DNA of 64,000 nucleotides from Murimonas intestini (GTDB taxonomy: Bacteria > Bacillota > Clostridia > Lachnospirales > Lachnospiraceae): positions 62,001 through 126,000 of the forward strand of contig QGGY01000001.1 of NCBI GenBank assembly GCA_003148945.1, in the 5' to 3' direction. The position numbers and the translations under genes are program-made. Shown here one piece after another: positions 17,910 through 26,175 of this stretch. The notes under the pieces were generated by a model. The model searched no databases. It saw only the letters and a list, made by a program, of their open reading frames with translations, and was not told the origin of the DNA. The stretch's first letter is position 1, and the number at the start of each line of letters is the position of its first letter.

Positions 17910-19361
17910 ATGACTGAAAGAAAAAATGGTAATGGCAGCAATAGTCAGAACAATACCAGAGCTGATTCAAGGCCGGCGGCGCAGGGGAACCGACGGTCAG
18001 GGCAGCGCCCTGAGGGCGGAGCCAGGAGCCAGGGGCCAAATGTCCCAAACATGAACCAGAGACATACGCAGGGACCAGGACCAAGGCAGGGCTACGGCCA
18101 GGGACCGGCAGGCCAGGGAAGGCCGCCACAGGGAGGGGCCAGACAGCCGGGATATGGTCCGGGAGCAGGAGGGCCGCCGCCCAGAAACGGGCGCCCGGGA
18201 TATAACCAGGGTCCTTATGGACAGCCATACGGACAGGGAGCGCCAAGAGGCGCCAGGAGGCCACAGGAACCGGGGAGAGGTCCGGCAAGGCCCGCAGGAG
18301 GATACAGGCCGCCGGCAGGCAGACCGCCCGTGCAGCAGCCACCCAGGAAAAAAGGGAAGAAGCGTGTCATGTTCGCAGTGGAGATCCTGGCTCTTCTTGT
18401 ACTGGCAGTAGGATTATTTGTATTCTCTAAATTTACAAAGCTGAGGCATGAAAATGTTGGAGATGTCGTTCTAAATGAAAATATCCCAACCTCGGAAGCA
18501 GACCTTATGAAGCAGTATACAAATATAGTCTTGTATGGCGTGGACTCCAGGGACGGCAATCTGACAACGGATGCCCACAGTGACACGATCATGATAGCCA
18601 GTATCAATAACAAGACAAAAGATGTGAAGCTGGTCTCAGTCTACAGGGATACTTATCTGGACAATACGAACGGAGAGTACAGGAAGGCGACGGAGTGTTA
18701 TTACTTTGGCGGTCCGGAACGTTCCAGGAATATGCTGAATAAGAACCTGGATCTGAATATTGAAGATTTTGTGACGGTGAATTTTAACGCGGTAGTTGCC
18801 GTGGTGGACAGACTGGGCGGCATTGAACTGGATATCACAGATGATGAGGTTGTCTATATCAATGATTATTCAGTGGAAAATAAGCAGGTCACAGGAGTCG
18901 ATTATGAGAACCTGACTCAGTCAGGGCTTCAGACCGTAAACGGTATCCAGGCGCTCGCATACTGCAGGATCAGATACGGCGGCGGTGACGACTTTAAGAG
19001 GACAGAACGTCAGAGGCTTGTATTAAGCAAGATCATTGAGAAGGTTAAGAATACAGATCCTCTCACTTTAAACGGCATTATTGACGATGTGCTCCCTGAG
19101 GTAGCAACCAGCCTCAGCACTACAGAGATACTCAGCCTTGCGACAAACGCGGCGTCTTATAATTTTGTGGATACAACAGGTTTCCCGTTTAACCAGACTC
19201 CAATGACCATCCCTTCCAGAAATGACTGTGTAGTACCAAATAATCTGGCAAATAATGTACAGCAGCTGCACCAGTGGATGTTTGGAAGCGAGGATTACAC
19301 CCCGTCAGCTACGGTGCAGGAGATCAGCAATAAAATCATTAATGAGACCGGAGTGCAGTAA
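17910..19361 (+). CDS. LytR-CpsA-Psr (LCP) family glycan ligase with a low-complexity cytoplasmic tail
   Basis: LCP enzymes transfer undecaprenyl-linked glycans to peptidoglycan outside the membrane. Residues 1-150 are a Gly/Pro/Gln/Arg-rich tail, unusually long and basic. One membrane helix lies at about 154-172. The LCP domain begins near residue 205 (NIVLYGVDSRDG), with the conserved arginine in SVYRDTYLD and a second conserved block around AYCRIRYGGGDDFKRTERQR. It follows the initiating sugar transferase by 14 bp, so it probably anchors this locus's polymer to the wall. Arg codons in the tail use CGG/AGG freely, and antisense open frames there are artefacts of its composition. Confidence 0.92.
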   Translation: MTERKNGNGSNSQNNTRADSRPAAQGNRRSGQRPEGGARSQGPNVPNMNQRHTQGPGPRQGYGQGPAGQGRPPQGGARQPGYGPGAGGPPPRNGRPGYNQGPYGQPYGQGAPRGARRPQEPGRGPARPAGGYRPPAGRPPVQQPPRKKGKKRVMFAVEILALLVLAVGLFVFSKFTKLRHENVGDVVLNENIPTSEADLMKQYTNIVLYGVDSRDGNLTTDAHSDTIMIASINNKTKDVKLVSVYRDTYLDNTNGEYRKATECYYFGGPERSRNMLNKNLDLNIEDFVTVNFNAVVAVVDRLGGIELDITDDEVVYINDYSVENKQVTGVDYENLTQSGLQTVNGIQALAYCRIRYGGGDDFKRTERQRLVLSKIIEKVKNTDPLTLNGIIDDVLPEVATSLSTTEILSLATNAASYNFVDTTGFPFNQTPMTIPSRNDCVVPNNLANNVQQLHQWMFGSEDYTPSATVQEISNKIINETGVQ

Positions 19362-19364
19362 AGG

Positions 19365-20288
19365 ATGAAAAAAACTGTAGATATAGTAATACCGACTTTT
19401 AAGCCGGATGAAAAATTTCATAATCTGATGCAGATGCTTTTTAAGCAGACGTATCAGATCGGACGCATCCTCGTTATGAATACGGACGCGTCCCTCTTCC
19501 CAAAGGAGGGATATGATAAGCTGCCGAATGTAGAGATCAGGCACCTTCCCCGGGAAGAATTTGACCATGGCGGCACTAGAGATAGGGCCGCCTGTCTTTT
19601 GGACGGAGATATTATTTTGTTTATGACGCAGGATGCAGTTCCGGCGGATGAGCGCCTTGTTGAAAGGCTGGCGGCATGTTTTGAAGATCCCGGCATAGGG
19701 GTGGCATATGCCAGGCAGCTTCCCTGTGAGGACTGCAGCATTGTAGAAAAATATACAAGAAGCTTTAATTATCCCGGACAGAGCAGGATCAAATCAAAGG
19801 AAGACCTGCAGGAGATGGGGATCAAGACATTCTTCTGTTCCAATGTCTGCGCGGCATACAGCCGCAGCTGGTATGAGAAGCTGGGAGGCTTTGAAAAACA
19901 CACGATTTTTAATGAAGATATGATTTTTGCCGGCAGGCTGATCCAGGCCGGAGCTAAGATCGCATATGCGGCGGACGCTAAGGTGGTCCATTCCCATAAT
20001 TACGGCTGCCTTGAGCAGTTTCACAGGAATTTTGATATGGGAGTTTCACAGGCTGACCACCCGGAGGTGTTTGGGATGGCCAGGTCAGAGAGTGAGGGGA
20101 TAAAGCTGGTAAAGCAGACAGCCTCATATCTTTGTAAAATCCATAAACCGTGGCTGATCTTTGATCTTGTCCTTAAGAGCGGATTTAAGTTTTTAGGGTA
20201 CAGGATGGGGAAGGCATATAAGAAGCTTCCAAAATGGCTGGTATTAAAATGTACCATGAACAGACATTATTTTTGCGGGCATCAATAA
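19365..20288 (+). CDS. family 2 glycosyltransferase (rhamnosyltransferase-like)
   Basis: A 307-residue GT2 enzyme beginning VDIVIPTFKPDEKF. It contains EFDHGGTRDRAA and FMTQDAVPAD, a signature typical of rhamnosyltransferases such as RfbN/WbbL relatives, and a later FNEDMIFAGRLIQAG. It starts four bases after the LCP stop codon, so the two are almost certainly co-transcribed. The donor is inferred from family resemblance and from the rfb genes upstream. Confidence 0.8.
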   Translation: MKKTVDIVIPTFKPDEKFHNLMQMLFKQTYQIGRILVMNTDASLFPKEGYDKLPNVEIRHLPREEFDHGGTRDRAACLLDGDIILFMTQDAVPADERLVERLAACFEDPGIGVAYARQLPCEDCSIVEKYTRSFNYPGQSRIKSKEDLQEMGIKTFFCSNVCAAYSRSWYEKLGGFEKHTIFNEDMIFAGRLIQAGAKIAYAADAKVVHSHNYGCLEQFHRNFDMGVSQADHPEVFGMARSESEGIKLVKQTASYLCKIHKPWLIFDLVLKSGFKFLGYRMGKAYKKLPKWLVLKCTMNRHYFCGHQ

Positions 20289-20304
20289 AAAGGAGGAAAT
20301 GAAC

Positions 20305-22131
20305 ATGTGTGGAATTGTAGGTTATATTGGTGAGAATCAGGCGGGCCCCATCCTTTTGGATGGATTGTCTAAGCTGGAATACCGGGGATATGATTCGGCC
20401 GGCATCGCTGTCTATGACGGAAGCGAGATAAAGATGACAAAGTCAACCGGAAGGCTGAAGGTCCTGGAGGAGCTTACCCATGGAGGGGAGACTATGCCCG
20501 GAACTTCGGGGATAGGCCATACAAGATGGGCCACCCACGGGGCGCCTACAGATACAAATGCTCATCCGCATTTTAATAAAGACCGTTCCATTGTGGTTGT
20601 ACATAATGGGATCATAGAAAACTATATAAAGTTGAAAAAAAAGCTTCAGTCAAAGGGCTATGAATTTATATCAGATACGGATACAGAGGTTGTGGCCCAC
20701 CTTCTGGATTACTATTATAAAGGCGATCCGCTGGAGACAGTGACAAAGATCATGAACAGGGTGGAGGGCTCGTATGCTCTTGGAATCATGTTTCTGGATC
20801 ACCCTGACGAGCTGTACGCAGTCCGAAAAGACAGCCCGCTCATCGTGGGACACGCAGAGGGGGGCAATCTGATCGCCTCAGATGTGCCGGCCGTATTAAA
20901 ATATACGAGAAGGGTATATTTTATAGAGAATGAGGAGGTTGTGGTACTTAAAAAGGATTCCATGACTTTTTATAATATAGACGCTGAGGAGATCGAAAAG
21001 GAACCAGTGACGATCGAGTGGGATATCAGTGCGGCTGAAAAGGGCGGCTATGAGCATTTTATGCAGAAGGAGATGTATGAACAGCCAAAGGCAGTCACCG
21101 ATACTCTGAATCCCCGGCTGAAAGGCAGCAGGATTGAAATAGAGGAACTGGGCATGACAGACGAAGAGATCAGGGCTGTCAGAAAGATCTTCATAGTGGC
21201 CTGCGGCTCAGCATATCATACAGGTGTGACTGCAAAATATGTTTTTGAGGGACTTGCCAGGATTCCCGTAGAGGTAGACCTGGCCTCAGAATTCAGGTAC
21301 AGGGATCCTATACTGGAGGAAGGAACTCTTGTAATTATTGTCAGCCAGTCAGGTGAGACGGCAGATTCCCTTGCTGCCCTCAGAGAAGCGAAAGCGAGAG
21401 GCTGCAGAGTTCTGGGGATAGTGAATGTGGTTGGAAGCTCTATTGCCCGGGAGGCGGATAATGTAATGTATACCTGGGCGGGGCCGGAGATAGCTGTAGC
21501 CACCACAAAAGCGTACAGCACCCAGCTCATTGCAGAATATCTCCTTGCCCTGAAGTTTGCCCATGTGCGGGGCAGGATCAATGATGAAGAACTGGCCGGA
21601 TACATCCGGGATCTGCAGCTTCTTCCGCAGCAGATAGAGATGCTTCTGAATAATAAAGAAAAGATACAGAAGTTTGCAAACAGATATATTGCCGCAAAAG
21701 ATGTTTTCTTTATAGGGCGTGGAATCGATTATGCGATCTCTCTTGAGGGTTCCCTGAAGCTGAAAGAAATCTCATATATCCATTCCGAGGCTTACGCTGC
21801 CGGGGAGCTGAAGCATGGCACCATCTCACTGATAGAAGAGGGGACGCTGGTAGCCGCTGTCCTGACACAGGAAGACCTCTATAAAAAGATGATCAGCAAT
21901 ATGGTTGAGGTAAAAACAAGGGGTGCCTTTATACTGGCAGTGACAAATGCGGATAATGTAGAAGTGGAAAAAAGCGCTGACTATGTGATATATATCCCGA
22001 AGAACAATAAATACTTCACAAACTCCCTGGCGGTCATCCCGCTGCAGCTTTTCGGATACTATGTGGCTATCGGAAAGGGCTGCGACGTGGATAAACCAAG
22101 AAATCTGGCAAAGTCTGTCACTGTAGAGTAG
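20305..22131 (+). CDS. glmS: glutamine-fructose-6-phosphate aminotransferase (isomerizing)
   Basis: Makes glucosamine-6-phosphate, the entry to UDP-GlcNAc for wall and glycan synthesis. The start is ATG at 20305, placing the catalytic cysteine as residue 2 (MCGIVGYIG) for the glutaminase domain; AGGAGG at 20291-20296 has correct spacing only for this ATG, not for the ATG at 20299. Two SIS domains follow (VACGSAYHTG, SQSGETADSL), and the C-terminus ends KPRNLAKSVTVE as in other GlmS. It lies 16 bp after a glycosyltransferase gene, leaving no room for a glmS ribozyme. Confidence 0.97.
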   Translation: MCGIVGYIGENQAGPILLDGLSKLEYRGYDSAGIAVYDGSEIKMTKSTGRLKVLEELTHGGETMPGTSGIGHTRWATHGAPTDTNAHPHFNKDRSIVVVHNGIIENYIKLKKKLQSKGYEFISDTDTEVVAHLLDYYYKGDPLETVTKIMNRVEGSYALGIMFLDHPDELYAVRKDSPLIVGHAEGGNLIASDVPAVLKYTRRVYFIENEEVVVLKKDSMTFYNIDAEEIEKEPVTIEWDISAAEKGGYEHFMQKEMYEQPKAVTDTLNPRLKGSRIEIEELGMTDEEIRAVRKIFIVACGSAYHTGVTAKYVFEGLARIPVEVDLASEFRYRDPILEEGTLVIIVSQSGETADSLAALREAKARGCRVLGIVNVVGSSIAREADNVMYTWAGPEIAVATTKAYSTQLIAEYLLALKFAHVRGRINDEELAGYIRDLQLLPQQIEMLLNNKEKIQKFANRYIAAKDVFFIGRGIDYAISLEGSLKLKEISYIHSEAYAAGELKHGTISLIEEGTLVAAVLTQEDLYKKMISNMVEVKTRGAFILAVTNADNVEVEKSADYVIYIPKNNKYFTNSLAVIPLQLFGYYVAIGKGCDVDKPRNLAKSVTVE

Positions 22132-22263
22132 TAACCGGAAATCTCCTTTTCGGCAAAAAATGTGGCTTGAAATAAACTTTTAAAAGATTAAACACAGATT
22201 GAACACAATTCCCTGATAAACTGTGAATAGTTACAGACAGAGAATAAAAAGGAGGTAGTTTAT

Positions 22264-23970
22264 ATGAATAACGAGTTCGATAATACTGATCCTGTAAATC
22301 ATACAGAGCCTGAGAACACAAGCACAGAGAGGGAAACCGTGCCGCAGGAGCAGGGGAGCAGTGAAAATTCGTCTTTTTATCATTATACTTATGAAAAAGG
22401 CAGCAATGCCACGGGAACGGGAAATTTTGGAAATCAGCCATACAGCAGTACAGGAAGCCAGTCTTACCAGCAGAATGACAATCAGTCGGGACAGCAGTCA
22501 TCAGGAAATACTTACAGGTATTCAGACGGAGGCCAGGGAAACGGGCAGGGGTACGGCGGGTATGGAAATTACCAGGGCTATTACCAGCAGGAACCTCCGA
22601 AACCTGAGAAAGAGAAAAAGGAAAAACAGCCTCACAAGAGAGGGCTGGGTCGTAAGATAGCAGTTGCGGCATGTCTGGCTCTTGTATTTGGCGTAGTGGG
22701 CGGGGCAGCCTTCCAGGCGACAAATTATTTTGGAGCTAAAATAACAGGACAGGATACAGTTACGGCTGCCGGAAAAAACAAGATTGAGACTGCCAAGGGC
22801 ATAGACAGTGGTATATCTTCAAAAGAGATGCAGGGCAGCGCTTCAGGTACAGAGGCAGAGTCTAAAGAAGTTAATGCTGTCAGCGGATCGTCTGATGGTG
22901 TTGCAGCGGTAGCCAGGAATTCAATGCCTTCTATCGTGGCGATCACGAATAAGAGTGTGAAAGAAGTCCAGGATCTGTTTTTCGGGACAACACAGAGGGA
23001 AGCACTCAGCAGCGGTTCAGGTGTTATTATTGACCAGAATGATTCAGAACTTCTCATAGCAACTAATAATCATGTGGTGGATGGGGCAGAAGAGCTCAGT
23101 GTGTACTTTACAGTAGATGTGGATGATCCTGAGAGTTCAGTTGTCCAGGCTCAGGTAAAGGGTACAGATCCTGACCATGACCTGGCTGTAGTGGCAGTAA
23201 ATCTCTCTGACATTCCGGCGGATGTTAAAGAACAGATAAAAATAGCTACCCTTGGTGACTCTGATTCACTTGAGGTAGGACAGCAGGCCATAGCCATAGG
23301 AAATGCTCTTGGCTACGGACAGTCGCTGACAGCAGGATATATCAGCGCCCTGAACAGGGAAGTGACAGTTGACAATATAACAAACAGCATGATACAGACT
23401 GATGCAGCCATAAACTTTGGAAACAGCGGCGGCGCGCTTCTCAATATAAAGGGAGAACTTATAGGAATCAATTCTGTAAAGGCAGCAGCGTCCGGTGTGG
23501 AAGGTATGGGATACGCAATCCCAATCAATACGGCGAAGCCGATACTAGACGAGCTGATGAACCGCACGACGAGGAGCAAGGTGACAGAGGAAGAAAAGGG
23601 ATATATGGGAATTTCCCCATATGATGTCTCCGCAGAGGCCAGGCAGGTGTACAACATGCCGTCAGGAGCTTTTGTATATGAAGTAACAGAAGGAACCCCG
23701 GCAGAGAAGGCAGGAATCCATAAGGGCGATATCATCATAAAAGTCGATGGCGTGAACGTGGCGTCAGCCAGTGACCTGCTGGAGAGGATGAAGTACTACA
23801 AAGTCGGCGAGACTATAGATGTGGTTGTGGCAACAGCTGATAATGGCGAATATATAGAGAGAACAGTTACGATCACACTTGGTGAGAAACCGGAAGCAGC
23901 GTCTTCCTCAGGTGAGGGACAGCAGCAAGGGCAGCTGCCGGAAAGGTCAGATGGGATATTCCAGAGATAA
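22264..23970 (+). CDS. htrA: HtrA/DegP-family membrane-anchored serine protease with PDZ domain
   Basis: 568 residues: a cytoplasmic tail (1-128) rich in Gly, Gln, Ser, Asn and Tyr, one membrane helix (about 130-150), a trypsin-like domain with catalytic triad H270 (TNNHVVDG), D306 (DHDLAVV) and S388 (FGNSGGA), and a C-terminal PDZ domain from about residue 450. It degrades or refolds damaged exported proteins. AAGGAGG lies eight bases before the ATG. The tail includes QGNGQGYGGYGNYQGYYQQ, which resembles prion-like sequences and is unusual for the family. A terminator follows, so it is probably a single-gene unit. Confidence 0.93.
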   Translation: MNNEFDNTDPVNHTEPENTSTERETVPQEQGSSENSSFYHYTYEKGSNATGTGNFGNQPYSSTGSQSYQQNDNQSGQQSSGNTYRYSDGGQGNGQGYGGYGNYQGYYQQEPPKPEKEKKEKQPHKRGLGRKIAVAACLALVFGVVGGAAFQATNYFGAKITGQDTVTAAGKNKIETAKGIDSGISSKEMQGSASGTEAESKEVNAVSGSSDGVAAVARNSMPSIVAITNKSVKEVQDLFFGTTQREALSSGSGVIIDQNDSELLIATNNHVVDGAEELSVYFTVDVDDPESSVVQAQVKGTDPDHDLAVVAVNLSDIPADVKEQIKIATLGDSDSLEVGQQAIAIGNALGYGQSLTAGYISALNREVTVDNITNSMIQTDAAINFGNSGGALLNIKGELIGINSVKAAASGVEGMGYAIPINTAKPILDELMNRTTRSKVTEEEKGYMGISPYDVSAEARQVYNMPSGAFVYEVTEGTPAEKAGIHKGDIIIKVDGVNVASASDLLERMKYYKVGETIDVVVATADNGEYIERTVTITLGEKPEAASSSGEGQQQGQLPERSDGIFQR

Positions 23971-23989
23971 AAGAATACGGATCATGATT

Positions 23990-24043
23990 AGAATGGGAAC
24001 GCTTTTCGGGCATTTGTCCGGGCAGAGTTCTCATTCTTGTTTA
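23990..24043 (+). terminator. rho-independent terminator after htrA
   Basis: AGAATGGGAAC (23990-24000) pairs with GTTCTCATTCT (24027-24037), one G-T pair, with a secondary hairpin in the loop and TTGTTT after. It separates htrA from the ClpX-like gene. Confidence 0.7.
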
Positions 24044-24055
24044 TAAAATCTTCAC

Positions 24056-24084
24056 TTGTGTAAGATATCCATCTGGGCTATAAT
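24056..24084 (+). promoter_or_regulatory. predicted promoter of the ClpX-like gene
   Basis: TTGTGT at 24056-24061, 17-bp spacer, TATAAT at 24079-24084, 51 bp before the start codon. Confidence 0.65.
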
Positions 24085-24134
24085 ACTAAAGTATAGTATG
24101 GGAATTAAGTCGAAAAATAAAGAGAGGATACCAT

Positions 24135-25643
24135 ATGTCTGATAATAATAATATAGATGAAATTCTGGATATAGATTCACTGCATGAGGATCATGCAGAT
24201 GATAATGACAAACCGGAAAAGGTAAAAGCAGCTTCTGCTGATAAAAATAAAAAAGAAGGCGGAAAGAAGACTGAAGATGAGTATGAGGATGTCTGTTTTG
24301 TCTGCCGCAGGCCGGAAAGCAGGGCGGGAAAGATGGTCCATCTTCCGAACAACATTCATATTTGCTCAGAGTGTATGCAGAAGGCATTTGATTCCATGAA
24401 TGACCCTAATATGCCTTATGCGGATATGCTGTCGAATATGACAAACATGCCTAATATGACAAATATGCCAAACCTCAGTTTTTTCAACCTCAATGACATG
24501 GCAGACCAGATCCCCCAGAGGCAGAAGATAAAGAAAAAGAAGCCGAAGGAGGAGCCGCATGTGGCTTTTGATATTAAATCGATCCCGGCGCCTCATAAGA
24601 TCAAGGCTCAGCTGGATGAGTTTGTGATCGGCCAGGAGTATGCGAAGAAAGTTATTTCTGTAGCTGTCTATAACCATTATAAAAGGGTGGAGACAGGGAG
24701 CATGGATGATATTGAGATTGAAAAGTCAAATATGCTGATGATCGGGCCAACCGGAAGCGGGAAGACTTATCTTGTAAAGACTCTGGCAAGGCTGCTGGAT
24801 GTGCCCCTGGCCATAGCAGATGCCACCTCCCTCACAGAGGCGGGCTATATTGGAGATGATATTGAGAGTGTTGTCACAAAGCTTCTGGCTGCAGCCGACA
24901 ATGATGTGGAGAAAGCTGAGCGGGGAATCATCTTCATCGATGAGATTGACAAGATAGCAAAAAAGAAGAATACAAACCAGAGGGATGTCAGCGGAGAATC
25001 AGTGCAGCAGGGCATGCTGAAGCTTTTAGAGGGAAGCGATGTGGAGGTGCCTGTGGGGGCCAACAGCAAGAATGCCATGGTTCCTCTTACAACAGTCAAT
25101 ACAAGAAATATATTATTTATCTGTGGCGGCGCATTCCCGGGGCTGGAAGACATTATAAAGGAAAGGCTGAACAAGCAGGCTTCCATAGGCTTCAGGGCGG
25201 ATTTAAAGGATAAATATGACAATGATCCGGATATCCTGAGCAAGGTGACTCTGGAGGACATCAGGAACTTTGGGATGATCCCTGAGTTCATCGGAAGGCT
25301 TCCCATTGTCTATACGCTTCAGGGACTTACAAAAGATATGCTGGTAAAAATATTGAAGGAACCGAAGAATGCCATACTTAAGCAGTACCAGAAGCTGCTG
25401 GCTTTAGATGAGGTCAGGCTGGAATTTGAGGATCAGGCCCTTGAGGCCATCGCTGAAAAGGCATTGGAGAAAAAGACAGGCGCGAGGGCTCTGAGGGCGA
25501 TCATAGAGGAGTTCATGCTGGATATCATGTATGAGATACCAAAAGATGACAATATTGGTACTGTAGTGATCACAAGACAGTATATTGAGCATACGGGCGG
25601 TCCCCATATTGAGATGAGAGGCGTCCTGAGCCTGGAGGGCTAG
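24135..25643 (+). CDS. clpX: ClpX-family AAA+ unfoldase with zinc-binding domain and Met/Asn-rich linker
   Basis: 502 residues, longer than the usual 410-430. An acidic N-terminal extension (1-50) precedes a C4 zinc domain (C54, C57, C77, C80). A linker carries MTNMPN repeats (about 102-113). The AAA+ core has Walker A GPTGSGKT (204-211), pore loop GYIGDD (237-242), Walker B IIFIDEID (265-272), an IGF triplet at 351-353 that could dock ClpP, and the sensor II region TGARALRAI. No clpP is adjacent, unlike the usual tig-clpP-clpX arrangement, so this is probably a second ClpX. It abuts the LspA-type gene by 3 bp. Confidence 0.88.
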   Translation: MSDNNNIDEILDIDSLHEDHADDNDKPEKVKAASADKNKKEGGKKTEDEYEDVCFVCRRPESRAGKMVHLPNNIHICSECMQKAFDSMNDPNMPYADMLSNMTNMPNMTNMPNLSFFNLNDMADQIPQRQKIKKKKPKEEPHVAFDIKSIPAPHKIKAQLDEFVIGQEYAKKVISVAVYNHYKRVETGSMDDIEIEKSNMLMIGPTGSGKTYLVKTLARLLDVPLAIADATSLTEAGYIGDDIESVVTKLLAAADNDVEKAERGIIFIDEIDKIAKKKNTNQRDVSGESVQQGMLKLLEGSDVEVPVGANSKNAMVPLTTVNTRNILFICGGAFPGLEDIIKERLNKQASIGFRADLKDKYDNDPDILSKVTLEDIRNFGMIPEFIGRLPIVYTLQGLTKDMLVKILKEPKNAILKQYQKLLALDEVRLEFEDQALEAIAEKALEKKTGARALRAIIEEFMLDIMYEIPKDDNIGTVVITRQYIEHTGGPHIEMRGVLSLEG

Positions 25644-25646
25644 TAA

Positions 25647-26105
25647 ATGTTTTATTTATTAATACCTGCTTCGATCTTTGGCGCGGATTCTTATATCAAA
25701 CAGAAGATAGAGAATGAGGGAAAAGAAGGAGAGGCCAGGGAGATCCTGGGAGGAAAATTCCTCCTGAGAAAAGTACACAACAAAGGGGCCATGTTAAACT
25801 TTATGGAGGGCCGTCAGGAGATGGTGGCCGGATTTTCACTTGGGCTTGCGCTTTGTGTGGTTTTGGGATTTTTATACAGCCTTGGGCTGAAGGGCAGAGG
25901 ATTTCTAAAATTTTCGCTAGCCCTGGTAACAGGCGGAGCCCTGAGCAATGTGTGTGACAGGCTGGTTCGGGGATATGTGGTGGACTATTTCAGCTTCAAT
26001 GTCAAATGGAAAAAGTTCCGCCAGGTGGTTTTCAATATCTCTGATATTTTTATCTTTTTAGGCTCTATTCTGTTTATTTTTTGGAATACACACCACAAAA
26101 GTTGA
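25647..26105 (+). CDS. lspA: signal peptidase II-family protein
   Basis: Lipoprotein signal peptidases cut the signal peptide of prolipoproteins in the membrane. The 152-residue protein has about four hydrophobic segments and the family's conserved sites: D14 and K18 near the start, N101-x-x-D104-R105, the catalytic aspartates D113 (GYVVDYFSF) and D133 (FNISDIF). FNISD replaces the usual FN-x-AD, and overall conservation seems lower than for typical LspA, so it may be a divergent copy. It begins 3 bp after the ClpX-like gene and has no clear ribosome binding site, which suggests coupled translation. Confidence 0.8.
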   Translation: MFYLLIPASIFGADSYIKQKIENEGKEGEAREILGGKFLLRKVHNKGAMLNFMEGRQEMVAGFSLGLALCVVLGFLYSLGLKGRGFLKFSLALVTGGALSNVCDRLVRGYVVDYFSFNVKWKKFRQVVFNISDIFIFLGSILFIFWNTHHKS

Positions 26106-26130
26106 CAGGGAATGTCAAAAATGGTATTGT
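26102..26130 (+). promoter_or_regulatory. predicted strong promoter of the first RpoD-type gene
   Basis: Perfect TTGACA at 26102-26107, 17-bp spacer, TATTGT at 26125-26130. It overlaps the stop codon of the LspA-type gene and lies 45 bp before the sigma factor start. Confidence 0.7.
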
Positions 26131-26175
26131 AGGTAGGAACGATATCTTCATAACCTTAGGAGAGAGTAAATATAT

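Noticed and set aside
17377-18342. 321-codon antisense frame over the sugar transferase and LCP genes
   Set aside because: Pro/Leu-rich product mirrors the low-complexity Gly/Arg/Pro tail of the LCP protein. No ribosome site.
20281-20305. glmS ribozyme upstream of glmS
   Set aside because: Only 16 bp separate glmS from the preceding gene, too short for the ribozyme, and the upstream sequence is coding.
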